A DNA stretch of 64,000 nt from Candidatus Sulfuritelmatomonas gaucii (GCA_900290245.1 OKRB01000105.1:43934-107933); one strand, 5' to 3'; positions 27,433-36,398 are shown, counted from the first letter of the stretch. Notes: generated by a model from the sequence alone, not told the origin. A program made the numbers and translations.

Positions 27433-28467
27433 TTAATGTCCCATGTCTGCGGTAGAGCCGGTTATCCCTGGCGAGGCGCCGGTGTCGGGAAATCCGGCAA
27501 GCCCGGTTCGTGCCTGTGGCAGCAAGCCGGCGGCCTGCATCATCCACTCAATATCGAACCCTTCCTTGCGAATTCGCAGGTCGTAATAAAAGAGCGTGAG
27601 GCCGGTGGAATAAATCGGACCGATCAAGGTGTTGGTGACGAATGCGGCAACCTCAGAGACTGCCAGCAAGGCGAGCGGCAACGCGTGTCCGGGATGCTTC
27701 AGGCCGAGGATAATAAACGGAAATCCGAACAGGATGCCCAATAACAAGCGGATTACGTAAACCAGGAGCCAGAGCACAAAGATGCGGCCGCGCGAACCCT
27801 GACTGAGCTCGATGCTGCGCCGGATCGCCTGCCGGGTCGACAGGCCTTCGACGACGCATGCCGGCATGGCAAGCGAATACCGCAGCCACATGATCACGCC
27901 GTAGATAGTCGCGCCCAGAAAGAGTGGGGCAAAGATCAACATGCCGACCAGAAAGCCGATCGCGGTCGACGGATTCATCGCGGGAGGGTGCTGCGCAACC
28001 TGCGGATTGAAGAGGAATCCGCTGGGCAGAATGGCAAAGAGCGCCGCAAACAGCACCACATACAAAACGTAGAGGGGCGCCCATGCGCGAAACACGGTTA
28101 CGGCCATCAGCCATAGATACCGGCGCAAGCGCAAGAGAACGCTGCCTGCAGCGGCGCGGACCGTCGCAGTTTCACCCAGATAGATCCACGCCACGGTGCG
28201 ATTGAATGCGGCGATGGCGAGTCCGGCCACGAGGGCGATGGCCAATACCTCGACGCCGAGCGTAACCGCGTAGGCCCACTCCAAGTGGGGGGGAATATGC
28301 GGATACCCGAGGAGCGTGAGCACGCCCAGGTGGAGCATCTGCACGAGCAACATGGTTCCGGCGAAGATTCCGGAGATCCCGACAAAGAGCGGAAAATGAT
28401 TGCGATACAGTTCGGCGGTGCGGTCCAGAATCTCGCCGAGGGTCATTGGCCGAAGCTGGTTGTTCAT
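27433..28467 (-). CDS. polytopic membrane protein, copy 1 of a paralog pair
   Basis: A 344-residue protein, first gene of the six-gene minus-strand operon. LRPMTLGEILDRTAELYRNH opens it and LFYYDLRIRKEGFDIEWMMQ closes the membrane core. A conserved ACVVEGLSTRQAIRRSIELS helix corresponds to ACVVE in the neighbour. About six helices are predicted by eye. The ATG at 28467 is supported by alignment with the paralog; the open frame upstream has no family match. It lies 26 bases before the next gene. Confidence 0.8.
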   Translation of the reverse strand: MNNQLRPMTLGEILDRTAELYRNHFPLFVGISGIFAGTMLLVQMLHLGVLTLLGYPHIPPHLEWAYAVTLGVEVLAIALVAGLAIAAFNRTVAWIYLGETATVRAAAGSVLLRLRRYLWLMAVTVFRAWAPLYVLYVVLFAALFAILPSGFLFNPQVAQHPPAMNPSTAIGFLVGMLIFAPLFLGATIYGVIMWLRYSLAMPACVVEGLSTRQAIRRSIELSQGSRGRIFVLWLLVYVIRLLLGILFGFPFIILGLKHPGHALPLALLAVSEVAAFVTNTLIGPIYSTGLTLFYYDLRIRKEGFDIEWMMQAAGLLPQARTGLAGFPDTGASPGITGSTADMGH

Positions 28468-28705
28468 TCCATCCTCAGTGCGCAAAGAAGCTTTTCCGCG
28501 AACCTGCGCTTGGGTTTGGCTCAGGCATGCGCCGAGGCCCGCGCAGAAAATATCCCAGCACAAAAAGGTCAAGATTTGGCGCGAAAATTCGATTCCGTGA
28601 ACGCTTGCAGGGATCGTAGCACAGGATCGGCGCGCGCAGCGGTCCGGCGCTGCGGGTGTCTGGACCCGAGCCTTGAGGTTCCGCAAGAAACTTGTGCTTT
28701 TTGGT
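28468..28705. other. divergent control region
   Basis: Together with the BlaI operator and leader up to 28790, this 323-base gap separates the membrane-protein operon from the BlaI gene and must hold promoters for both. Apart from the BlaI-type palindrome listed separately, no clear motif or gene was seen. Confidence 0.4.
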
Positions 28706-28721
28706 AACTAATCCTTTAGTT
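28706..28721. promoter_or_regulatory. BlaI/MecI-type operator
   Basis: AACTAATCCTTTAGTT has 6-bp inverted arms (AACTAA / TTAGTT) around 4 bases. It lies 7 bases before a TATAGT -10-like box at 28729-28734 and 69 bases before the BlaI-family start. AT-rich dyads of this kind are usual for BlaI-family repressors, which often control their own operon. Confidence 0.6.
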
Positions 28722-28728
28722 GTTCGTC

Positions 28729-28734
28729 TATAGT
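28729..28734 (+). promoter_or_regulatory. -10 box of the BlaI-M56-HtrA operon
   Basis: TATAGT differs from consensus at one base. The region where the -35 box should lie overlaps the palindrome, so repressor binding would block polymerase. The -35 hexamer itself is poor. Confidence 0.5.
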
Positions 28735-28790
28735 GGTGTGAGGGCGCATGTTTCCGAACGGAATCTCCCCATCAAATCAATGAGATAGCG

Positions 28791-29204
28791 ATGCCGCCGA
28801 AAAAATCCAACACGCTGACCGAGGCCGAGCTCAGGCTGATGAAGATCCTGTGGCGGCGTGGCGAATCGGCAGTCACCGACCTGGTGGCCGCGCTGCCTAA
28901 GGGCGAACAACTGGCTTACAACTCGGTTCTCACCACAATTCGTATCCTCGAGCAAAAGGGTTACGTGGAACACCGGCAGGAGGGCCGCGCATTCGTTTAC
29001 CGGCCTCAAATCGCCGAGCAGGACGCGCGCCGGACAGAGGTTCGCAACGTGCTCAACCGTTTTTTTGGCAACTCGAGTGAGCGGCTCGTGTTATCTCTGT
29101 TGGGCGACATTGAGATCTCTCAAGAAGAATTGCAGAGGCTCAAGGACGCAATTCGCGATGCCGCGCCAGACGATGCCGCGCCCGATCCGGAAGGCGAGGG
29201 GTAA
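28791..29204 (+). CDS. BlaI/MecI-family repressor
   Basis: A 137-residue winged-helix repressor. The fold shows LTEAELRLMKILWRRGESAV, the recognition region LAYNSVLTTIRILEQKGYVEH, and the wing (REGRAFVYRP-like). The C-terminal helical dimerisation part ends in an acidic tail. In bla/mec systems, cleavage of this linker region by an M56 metalloprotease frees the promoter; here such a protease is encoded 3 bases downstream. The AACTAA/TTAGTT dyad upstream is the likely operator. Confidence 0.92.
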   Translation: MPPKKSNTLTEAELRLMKILWRRGESAVTDLVAALPKGEQLAYNSVLTTIRILEQKGYVEHRQEGRAFVYRPQIAEQDARRTEVRNVLNRFFGNSSERLVLSLLGDIEISQEELQRLKDAIRDAAPDDAAPDPEGEG

Positions 29205-29207
29205 AGA

Positions 29208-30902
29208 ATGCATTCGATCCTCATAGCTGGCGCATTTCATGCGGAAATTGCCTCGACGGGCGACCGCCTGATCGCGATGTTTTCCGGATTTGCGCGCTCT
29301 GCCGCACCTGTGGCTCTTGACGCCGTGTGGCAGGGCGCGATGGTAGCGGTTGCCTTGGTTCTCTGCTTGCGGTTTGCGCCGCGCGTTTCGGCCACGCACC
29401 GCTTCGCCATCTGGTCTTCGGCCTTCGCGGTTGTTGCCGCGTTGCCGTTCCTGCCCATCATTCTGCACTCTTCGGCATCGGCCGCCGTTGGGCCTTCCGC
29501 GCTGCCTGCGATGACCGCGCGACCGTGGCTGCAACTCGATAGCCGATGGGGATTTATCGTTGCGGGCCTTTGGCTCGCGGCATCGGTTGTCCGCGCCGGC
29601 GATCTCGTCTTCCACTCAATGCGCCTGCGCCAGTTGTGGAAGACGGCATTACCAGTTCCAGTGGACGCAGGCCTGCGCTCGCTGCTTGGCGCCGTATTTC
29701 CGACGCGCCACCCTATTGAGATCTGCAAGACGCGCGAGCTTGACCGACCCAGCGTGATTGGCTTCTTCGCGCCGCGCATCCTTATTCCAGATTGGCTCTT
29801 TGAGCGCCTGACGCCCGGTGAACTTGAGCATGTAGTCCTGCACGAAGCCGAACACCTGCGGCGACGCGACGACTGGACCAATCTGCTACAGAAAATTTCG
29901 CTGGTTCTTTTCCCGTTGAACCCCGCGCTCGCGTGGATGGAGCGGCGGCTTTGCCGCGAACGCGAGATGGCTTGTGACGAAGGCGTTGTGCGGCGTACGC
30001 AGGCTCCGCGGGCTTACGCGGCCTGCCTGACCAGCCTGGCCGAGCGGTCGCTGAAACGCCGCGCGCAGGCGCTCTCGCTCGGCGCGTTCGAGCGGCGGCC
30101 TGAACTGGTCCACCGTGTGCACAGCATCCTGTGGCGCAAGCGCGCGCTGCATCCACTCGCGGCCCGTGCCTGGGTAGGCGCCGTCGGCTGCGGCCTGTTG
30201 TTTGGAGCGGTTGCGCTGGCGCGCTGCCCGCAGGTGGTGGCATTCGTTCCGGCGAAGACCGGCAACACGGCGCATGACCTGGCGAATGCGCAGAAAAATA
30301 CAGAGACGCCTAACATGGAGCGTGCCGCACTTTCGCCGGTCCGTCAGGCAGGCCAGGCAGTTGCCACCGCAGATTTGAAATCAGCCGGCGGACTCCAAGC
30401 GCCTGCACAATTCCATGCGATCGAGACGAAGGCTGTTCTGCCGGCGCAGCGCAACGCAGCGGCACCGCTGATGGCCGATTCTGAAGGCCCCGCATCGCAG
30501 CAATCGATGGGTACTGAGGAGCGCGCAGTTGCGTCCCTTGAAAGAAACGCAGATGCTCCGCGCCAGGTGCTGTTGAAAGCGGAAGAATCTAATGCCGCGG
30601 CTATCGCGCAGGAAACGGGATGCATCGTCTTCACGGCCTGGGAGCAGGTGCGAACTGTTCGGCGCGGGAGCGCTCCGGTGGCCGATTACGATGCTGACGC
30701 AGGCAGTCAGCGGGAAAATCCCCAGGCCGCCAGCGACTCAGACTCCCAACCGGCGGCTCAAATCACCATTACGCGCGTGATCCTGACGGTTTACCCCGCA
30801 GCCTCAGCGCCCCAGGCGAACAGGAAACACATCGCAGGTTCCCATTCCGGCCTGCCCGCCGCAATTCCGTTCGATGGCGGCTGGCTGGTCTTCCGGCTCT
30901 AA
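29208..30902 (+). CDS. M56 (BlaR1-like) membrane metallopeptidase
   Basis: A 564-residue protein with four N-terminal transmembrane regions and a cytosolic-facing zinc motif HEAEH at residues 212-216 (VVLHEAEHLRRRDDW), followed by CREREMACDEGVV, which supplies the third ligand region. Unlike classical BlaR1, the last 250 residues have no penicillin-binding sensor; they are low-complexity, Ala/Gln-rich and periplasmic. It probably senses an envelope signal and cleaves the upstream BlaI-type repressor. An HtrA protease gene follows after 47 bases. Confidence 0.88.
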   Translation: MHSILIAGAFHAEIASTGDRLIAMFSGFARSAAPVALDAVWQGAMVAVALVLCLRFAPRVSATHRFAIWSSAFAVVAALPFLPIILHSSASAAVGPSALPAMTARPWLQLDSRWGFIVAGLWLAASVVRAGDLVFHSMRLRQLWKTALPVPVDAGLRSLLGAVFPTRHPIEICKTRELDRPSVIGFFAPRILIPDWLFERLTPGELEHVVLHEAEHLRRRDDWTNLLQKISLVLFPLNPALAWMERRLCREREMACDEGVVRRTQAPRAYAACLTSLAERSLKRRAQALSLGAFERRPELVHRVHSILWRKRALHPLAARAWVGAVGCGLLFGAVALARCPQVVAFVPAKTGNTAHDLANAQKNTETPNMERAALSPVRQAGQAVATADLKSAGGLQAPAQFHAIETKAVLPAQRNAAAPLMADSEGPASQQSMGTEERAVASLERNADAPRQVLLKAEESNAAAIAQETGCIVFTAWEQVRTVRRGSAPVADYDADAGSQRENPQAASDSDSQPAAQITITRVILTVYPAASAPQANRKHIAGSHSGLPAAIPFDGGWLVFRL

Positions 30903-30949
30903 CCAAACATTTCAACCAAGGCAAGCAGAAATTTCAAACCAAATGGAGA

Positions 30950-32515
30950 ATGAACATGACACCAACAACTAAATCATTAGTAGCAAGACTGAAGGAGCTC
31001 GCAATCCCCGCGGGTGTTCTCGCTACGGTCCTCTTCCTATTCGCGTTCATGTTTGACCACAACCGCGCGCAAGCCGCTGCCTCGGGCCCGCTGGACGAAA
31101 GCAGCGTTTCGGCGCTCACGGCACTGGACAACGCGGTCGAAGCAGTGGCAACTCGCGTCACGCCGGCGGTGGTCAACGTCACCGTTACTTCACGCGTCAA
31201 GCAGGACGATCAGATGCAGATGAACGGCCAGAGTTTCGGCGGCATCAATCCGCAGGAATTGCCCCCTGGATTCCGGCAGTTTTTCTTCGGGCCCAACGGC
31301 CAGCAGATGAAACCGCAGCCCCAGTTTGAGCACGGCATTGGCAGCGGAGTCATCGTCTCGTCCGACGGCTATATCGTCACCAACGACCATGTCGTCGACG
31401 GCGCTACGCAAGTCCGCGTGACTCTCAACGATCGTCGCGTCTTCACGGCCAAAGTGATTGGCGTAGACAAGCTGAACGACCTGGCGGTCATAAAGATTGA
31501 CGCGCACGATTTGACCACTGTGCCATGGGGCGATTCGGACAAGCTGCGCACGGGTGAATCCGTTCTTGCCTTTGGCAATCCCTTCGGCAACTTCCCGTTC
31601 ACCGTCACCCGTGGAATCGTGAGCGGCCTCGACCGGCCCAATCCCTACTCCGACGATCCGCGCAAGCCGGGCGATTACATCCAGACGGACGCGGCCATCA
31701 ATCCCGGCAACTCCGGCGGCCCGCTCGTGAATGCATATGGACAGGTGATCGGGATCAACACCTTCATCATCTCGGGCAGCGGATCGTTTGCCGGCGCCGG
31801 GTTCGCCATCCCCTCGCAGATCGCCGAGACTTCAGCCAAGGCAATTATCGCGAACGGCACAGTGCATCACGGCTACCTGGGCATCGGCATCAACTCAGTG
31901 ACGCCTGAGAATGCCACGTTCTTCAACCTGCCCGACGCCAGCGGCGCCATCATCAGCGAGGTCACGCCGGACTCGCCTGCGAGCAGCGGCGGCCTGAAGA
32001 GCGGCGACGTGTTGCGCGAATTGAACGGCAAGAAGATCGACAACGCGAGCACCTTCCAGGTTGCGGTCAGCGAAATGGCTCCCGGCACGTCGCTCAACCT
32101 GGGCGTTTTGCGCGACGGCAAGCCGGAAACCATTCACGTAACCGTAAGTGAATTCCATAACGACAAAAGCGGCGAAGAAGCCAGCAACTCCGGATCAGGA
32201 GATCAGCACGCGAGATTGGGCGTCAGCGTGGCGAATCTCACGCCCGAGCTGCGCCAGCAGTACAACGTTCCCGACAATGTGCATGGCGCGGTAATTGAGT
32301 CGGTGCGCCCGGGCAGCCCGGCTGACGATGCAGGCTTGTCCGCGGGTTTCGTGATTCTCGGTGTGGACCGGCATCCGGTGGGGAGCGCCGACAACTTCGT
32401 CGATCAAGTGCACTCAGCGCCGGCAGGCAAAGACATCCTGCTGCTGGTGTGGGCCAAAGGCGGGTCCAGCTATCTCGTGATTCATCCCGCTCAGAATTCG
32501 GAGAGCGGCATGTAA
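30950..32515 (+). CDS. HtrA/DegP-like periplasmic serine protease
   Basis: A 521-residue envelope protease-chaperone. An N-terminal hydrophobic segment (about residues 18-35) is a signal or anchor. The trypsin-like domain carries His147 (TNDHVVDGA), Asp177 (LNDLAVIKID) and Ser255 (NPGNSGGPLVN). Two PDZ domains follow, at about 300-395 (GYLGIGI...GLKSGDVLRELNGK) and 420-510. By family it degrades or holds misfolded envelope proteins. GGAG lies 3-6 bases before the start; an ATG two codons later is also possible. The gene is likely co-transcribed with the BlaI/M56 pair. Confidence 0.93.
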   Translation: MNMTPTTKSLVARLKELAIPAGVLATVLFLFAFMFDHNRAQAAASGPLDESSVSALTALDNAVEAVATRVTPAVVNVTVTSRVKQDDQMQMNGQSFGGINPQELPPGFRQFFFGPNGQQMKPQPQFEHGIGSGVIVSSDGYIVTNDHVVDGATQVRVTLNDRRVFTAKVIGVDKLNDLAVIKIDAHDLTTVPWGDSDKLRTGESVLAFGNPFGNFPFTVTRGIVSGLDRPNPYSDDPRKPGDYIQTDAAINPGNSGGPLVNAYGQVIGINTFIISGSGSFAGAGFAIPSQIAETSAKAIIANGTVHHGYLGIGINSVTPENATFFNLPDASGAIISEVTPDSPASSGGLKSGDVLRELNGKKIDNASTFQVAVSEMAPGTSLNLGVLRDGKPETIHVTVSEFHNDKSGEEASNSGSGDQHARLGVSVANLTPELRQQYNVPDNVHGAVIESVRPGSPADDAGLSAGFVILGVDRHPVGSADNFVDQVHSAPAGKDILLLVWAKGGSSYLVIHPAQNSESGM

Positions 32516-32534
32516 AGTTCGACCAGCGCCTCAG

Positions 32535-32565
32535 GCCTGGCCGCGTGGGAAGGGAGCGGCCAGGC
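32535..32565 (+). terminator. strong hairpin after the HtrA gene
   Basis: A perfect 10-bp GC-rich stem (GCCTGGCCGC / GCGGCCAGGC) with an 11-base loop starts 20 bases after the stop. It lacks a T-run but is well placed to end the operon or protect its 3' end. Confidence 0.5.
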
Positions 32566-32744
32566 GGGGTGGTCGAGACACTTGTCCTAGGCTGAAGGCT
32601 GCCGTGGTTGGGTGGCTTGAGGAATCAGGGTCTGCTCGGGGGGAGGGGACTCTGCTTCTACAGCCTGGGACAAACTAACCCTCATTTCTCTTGAAGCCGT
32701 CGAAGATCGTAGCGCTGGTCGCAAGACTGGCTGTAAGGATCGCG

Positions 32745-32831
32745 ACTGTGAAACTGTAGAACTGTGAAACTATGGATCGCGCCAAATCAGTGACTTAGAA
32801 CGGAATCTTCACAGTTCTACAGTTTCACAGT
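32745..32831. repeat. perfect 24-bp inverted repeat
   Basis: Arm 32745-32768 is the exact reverse complement of 32808-32831, with 39 bases between. Each arm is built from the words ACTGTGAAACTGTAG and AACTGTGAA, so it is also an internal direct repeat. The source (mobile palindrome, word expansion or terminator) is unknown. Confidence 0.85.
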
Positions 32832-32966
32832 GAATAAAAAGCGGCGCTTGCGTGGGTGGCCCAGATGCAAGCACGGCAGTATGTGTCGGTGGGTACGGTG
32901 ATGTTATTCATTCGATCCTCGCACCCTCTCTGACCGCATGAATTCGCTCCATCAGCTTCGTGGTTC

Positions 32967-33027
32967 CCGGGTCTCAAAATCGAGACCCGGTATTCGTGAT
33001 TCCCTGATCTCAAAATCGAGACCAGGG
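32967..33027. repeat. pair of REP-like hairpins sharing one core
   Basis: Two hairpins (32967-32990 and 33002-33027) share the 14-base core TCTCAAAATCGAGA with an AAAATC loop. The first has a perfect 9-bp stem, CCGGGTCTC / GAGACCCGG; the second a 9-pair stem with one mismatch. The tail is GGGGCACCCAG. The form recalls repetitive extragenic palindromes. Confidence 0.7.
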
Positions 33028-33194
33028 GCACCCAGTTGGTACAAAGCTAAGCGGTCAGAAACCTCCTGGGTTTGGCGCTCATCTTGATTGTGCGGGAAAC
33101 GGCGAAATAGTCCGCAACGTTAAGTGGCTCAGATAGAGCGAGTCACGGGAAGAGGGCCTTGACACTACGATTCCCGACGACTTGAAGTGAGTCA

Positions 33195-35306
33195 CTATCT
33201 CAAGCCTGTGACCAAATACAAATCTGAAAGCAGGCGGGTGTAGCCATAAGCGTATGCGCTGCCGTCGAGAGTGAAGAGCACATGAGTCATTTCGCAAACT
33301 CCCGGCCCTTCAGGAACGGCGATTTCTTTGAAGAACTTCCTCTGACCGGTGAGAATGTTGATCCGGAAAGCTCTGATCGATGACTTGCCGTGCTGATAGA
33401 CATAGAGGACGTTCGGGTCCGATGTCCATTGAACCGTTTCCCCCGCCAGCAATCCGGGAATGGCACGAGGAGTCCCACTGTCCATCGGGTAGAGTTGCGC
33501 TCCGCTCTTTTTCATATCGCTCGCGGCAATGAGCTTTCCATCGGGCGAAATCTGGCAAGCGTTGATTCCTTCCGGCGTAACGGCACGCGGACTGCCCCCA
33601 TCGATACTTTGAACGAAGCACTGGGCCGCACGTCCTGTGTAGTTTCCCGTGAAAAGAATCTGTTTGCCGTCGGGCAGCCAGTGAATGCCCTCCTCGTACT
33701 GCTGAATGTCGCCACGGTTGATTCGCCTTATGGTTCCGGCGCCAGTGGGCAACAGGACGAGTTGAGCGTAGGAGACAGTTGCAGCCACCCACTTGCCGTC
33801 GGGAGAAAAATCGCCGGCCATTCCGTCGCCCAGCGCAACCGGCGGCGAGCCTGTCATGTCGCGCATGGCCACCGTATAGTTTGGCCCGCTCTGTTCTCCC
33901 TGCTCGTCAAAGAGCAGCGATTTGCCGTCGCGCGAGATGTCCACGGGAAGCGACCAGTCCTGCCACGAGAGGTCGAGTTCCTTTTTGGCTCCCGGTGCTT
34001 CTCCCATAATAGCTGCGCGATGATCGTCACGCGTCATCAGCACTTGGCCGTCAGGCGCGATGTCCTGCAGGGTTACTCCGCCCAGCGAGCGGAAGGCGAG
34101 GCGTAGATGGCCCGACAGGTCGACCGCATAAACCTGGTGCTGCAACCCGGCGCGCGTCGCCGAGAACCAGACTTCCTTCCCACTTGGTGACCAGGCCAGC
34201 CCCTCTTCGCTTTCCCAACCCGTGGAGAGGAGCATCTTTTTCCCTGCCAGATCGACGACCGAAACGCCGCCCTGGTCGTCATTGAGGATCGGGTGATCGA
34301 GAAATGCGATCTCGCGGCCGTTCGGCGAGACCCGCACGTGGCTGATCCAGCCGGAGGTTTCGTAGAGAACGTGACCGAGCGGAAACTCAAGCCGTTCTTT
34401 GCCTGCCACATCGTGAACAACCGCAAGCGTCTTTCCGTCAGGCGACCAGTCAGCCCAATCGGCATTCTCGGCGAGCTGGCGCGGCGTTCCGCCTGTAAGC
34501 GGCACCTCGCCCAGTGTACCCGTCATCCCGGTCATGAACTGCGGGGTCGCCGGCTGGAGTACGGCCATCTCACCGGACGAAGAGACGGCAAGCAGATCGG
34601 TTCCCATCAAACCTAGTGATCGCGAGCCATGAAAACTCGGATTTTTTGAGAAAATCTCGACCGGGGCACCCTCCCACGAAGCCGCATAAATCACGTTTTG
34701 TCCGTCAGGTGCGAACCGTGCCGAATAAACTGTTCCCCGCATGACGCTGAGGCGCTGAATCTGTGCCGGCTGCAGCCTCGCGCTGCGGCGCCCAAGCCAT
34801 ACGCCCGCGCCCAGCAGCGCTGCACAGACAATGATGATCAGAGAGACGAAGACCAGGCGCCGCGACTTAAACCGGTATCGGGACTGCTGCTCGCCATCCG
34901 GGCCGGCTGCAATCGGCGACGCTGACGCGGGAGGAAGTGCCGGCGGGCTATCTACAGTTGCAACAAAACGATAGCCGCGGCGCGGCACCGTCTCCACGAA
35001 CGAAGGGTTCTCGGCCGAATCCCCTAATGCTGTGCGCAGTTTGCCAACCGCGACGTTTACGGCGTGGTCGAAGTCTCCATAACTGTCGTCGGGCCAGATG
35101 CGCGACTGGAGTTCCTCGCGCGAAACCACGTTACCGGGATTCTCCAGCAGAATCTGAAGGACCTTGAACGGCTGGTCCTGGAGCTTGACGCGGCTCCCCG
35201 CCTTGCGGATCTCACCGGTGCGAAGGTCGGCTTCGAATTCCCCGAAGCGAACCCTGCGGAACCCGTTGTGAGATGGGGAATCTCCGTTCTGGTGAATCTC
35301 CAGCAT
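33195..35306 (-). CDS. CadC-like regulator with WD40-like propeller
   Basis: A 703-residue one-piece membrane regulator. Residues about 18-115 form an OmpR/PhoB-type winged helix (FGEFEADLRTGEIRKAG, FKVLQILLENPGNVVSREEL, FVETVPRRGYRFVA). A single transmembrane helix at about 149-170 (LVFVSLIIIVCAALLGAGVWL) follows, then a long extracytoplasmic TolB/PD40-like beta-propeller with repeated SPDGK and APDGQ turns. This layout is typical of Acidobacteria. It probably senses an envelope ligand and binds DNA from the membrane. It is divergent from the aspartic protease gene at 35502, a plausible target. Confidence 0.88.
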   Translation of the reverse strand: MLEIHQNGDSPSHNGFRRVRFGEFEADLRTGEIRKAGSRVKLQDQPFKVLQILLENPGNVVSREELQSRIWPDDSYGDFDHAVNVAVGKLRTALGDSAENPSFVETVPRRGYRFVATVDSPPALPPASASPIAAGPDGEQQSRYRFKSRRLVFVSLIIIVCAALLGAGVWLGRRSARLQPAQIQRLSVMRGTVYSARFAPDGQNVIYAASWEGAPVEIFSKNPSFHGSRSLGLMGTDLLAVSSSGEMAVLQPATPQFMTGMTGTLGEVPLTGGTPRQLAENADWADWSPDGKTLAVVHDVAGKERLEFPLGHVLYETSGWISHVRVSPNGREIAFLDHPILNDDQGGVSVVDLAGKKMLLSTGWESEEGLAWSPSGKEVWFSATRAGLQHQVYAVDLSGHLRLAFRSLGGVTLQDIAPDGQVLMTRDDHRAAIMGEAPGAKKELDLSWQDWSLPVDISRDGKSLLFDEQGEQSGPNYTVAMRDMTGSPPVALGDGMAGDFSPDGKWVAATVSYAQLVLLPTGAGTIRRINRGDIQQYEEGIHWLPDGKQILFTGNYTGRAAQCFVQSIDGGSPRAVTPEGINACQISPDGKLIAASDMKKSGAQLYPMDSGTPRAIPGLLAGETVQWTSDPNVLYVYQHGKSSIRAFRINILTGQRKFFKEIAVPEGPGVCEMTHVLFTLDGSAYAYGYTRLLSDLYLVTGLR

Positions 35307-35501
35307 CGCTGCGTTTACCTCTCTCTTGATGCCATATCGCGGGCCCCTTCTTCAACTATTTTGCAGGAGACGTTCCTATTCCGCACCTCTCCAGTTTCTC
35401 TCCTGCTACAAGACTGAGGCGCGACCTTCAATCTAGGCCCAGTGAATTGAGGTACCTGGCGGCCTCTCGCATGATCGCCTTGCCACGTAAGGAGGAGGTC
35501 C

Positions 35502-36398
35502 ATGCGCGGCTTTCCCCGCTTCCCCAAGGTCCTGATAAGCGTGTCCCTGGTTTTGACTGCGATCACGCAGGCGTGTGCCAGTGACGTGCACCAGCCGCAA
35601 TCAACTCCGCCAATCGGCGGAAAAGCCGCAACTATCCCGTTCGACCTGTATCAAGGGTATTTCATCGTAGCGCGCGGGTCGATTGGCGGGCTCAAAAATC
35701 TCAACTTTTTCATCGATACCGGCACGAGCTCGTCTGTTCTCGATTCGCGGATTGCGAGAAAGCTCAAGCTTCACAGCGAAGAGCCCGCCAATGTCATCGC
35801 CGTCGGCGGCAAAGTACCGGGTGAATGGGCCAACCTCCCTTCGGTTGGGCTCGGCCCAATGCAACGGTCCAATCTTGAGGTGGTTACCGCCGATCTCTCG
35901 TTCTTTGAGAAGTTCCTCCCGGTTCGTATCGATGCGATCGTCGGAGTGGATATGCTGGGGCAGAGTCCCTTCGTCATCGATTACTCTGCTCGTGTGATCC
36001 GCTTTGGATTGGCTCCGGCCTGGCCCGATTCCGTTCCCTTGCGGCTCGACGCCGGCTTCGCGGTCTTTGACGCAGAGATCGACCACAAGCCCGTGCATCT
36101 TCTCCTTGACACCGGCGCTTCTTCCCTGGTGATGTTCACCGCGATCACGCCAAATAATCCAGATATCAAAGGTGCCGAGATTCGCTCGATCGAGCCGACG
36201 GGGGAATTCGAGAGCAAACAGGTTCTGCTGCAGTCGCTCCAATTGGGTCCCGAGGAGTTTCGTAAGAAACGGGCCCTGGTGACCCGCAACCCTGAACCTT
36301 CTCAGATCGACTTCGATGGGCTGATGAGCCCGGTGGCGCTCGGCATTTCGCGAATCTCGGTGGATCTTAACAGAGGAGTAATGACGTTCAGCCGCTGA
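35502..36398 (+). CDS. two-lobed retropepsin-like aspartic protease
   Basis: A 298-residue secreted protein (signal peptide to about residue 27) with two active-site motifs, IDTGTSSSVLD (Asp72) and LDTGASSLVMF (Asp203). Each belongs to a retropepsin-like domain, so one chain can form the two-lobed active site that retroviral proteases make by dimerisation. The ATG has a strong AAGGAGGAGG site. Substrate is unknown; a role in envelope or extracellular protein processing is possible. It is divergent from the CadC-like regulator. Confidence 0.82.
   Translation: MRGFPRFPKVLISVSLVLTAITQACASDVHQPQSTPPIGGKAATIPFDLYQGYFIVARGSIGGLKNLNFFIDTGTSSSVLDSRIARKLKLHSEEPANVIAVGGKVPGEWANLPSVGLGPMQRSNLEVVTADLSFFEKFLPVRIDAIVGVDMLGQSPFVIDYSARVIRFGLAPAWPDSVPLRLDAGFAVFDAEIDHKPVHLLLDTGASSLVMFTAITPNNPDIKGAEIRSIEPTGEFESKQVLLQSLQLGPEEFRKKRALVTRNPEPSQIDFDGLMSPVALGISRISVDLNRGVMTFSR

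Larger units (their letters stand above)
32516..33194. other. 679-base repeat-rich gap between convergent genes
   Basis: No convincing gene. It holds a GC-rich hairpin, a perfect 24-bp inverted repeat and two REP-like hairpins, each listed separately. Confidence 0.6.

Noticed and set aside
29208..30902. BlaR1 beta-lactam sensor
   Set aside because: The M56 protease domain is present but the penicillin-binding sensor domain is missing.
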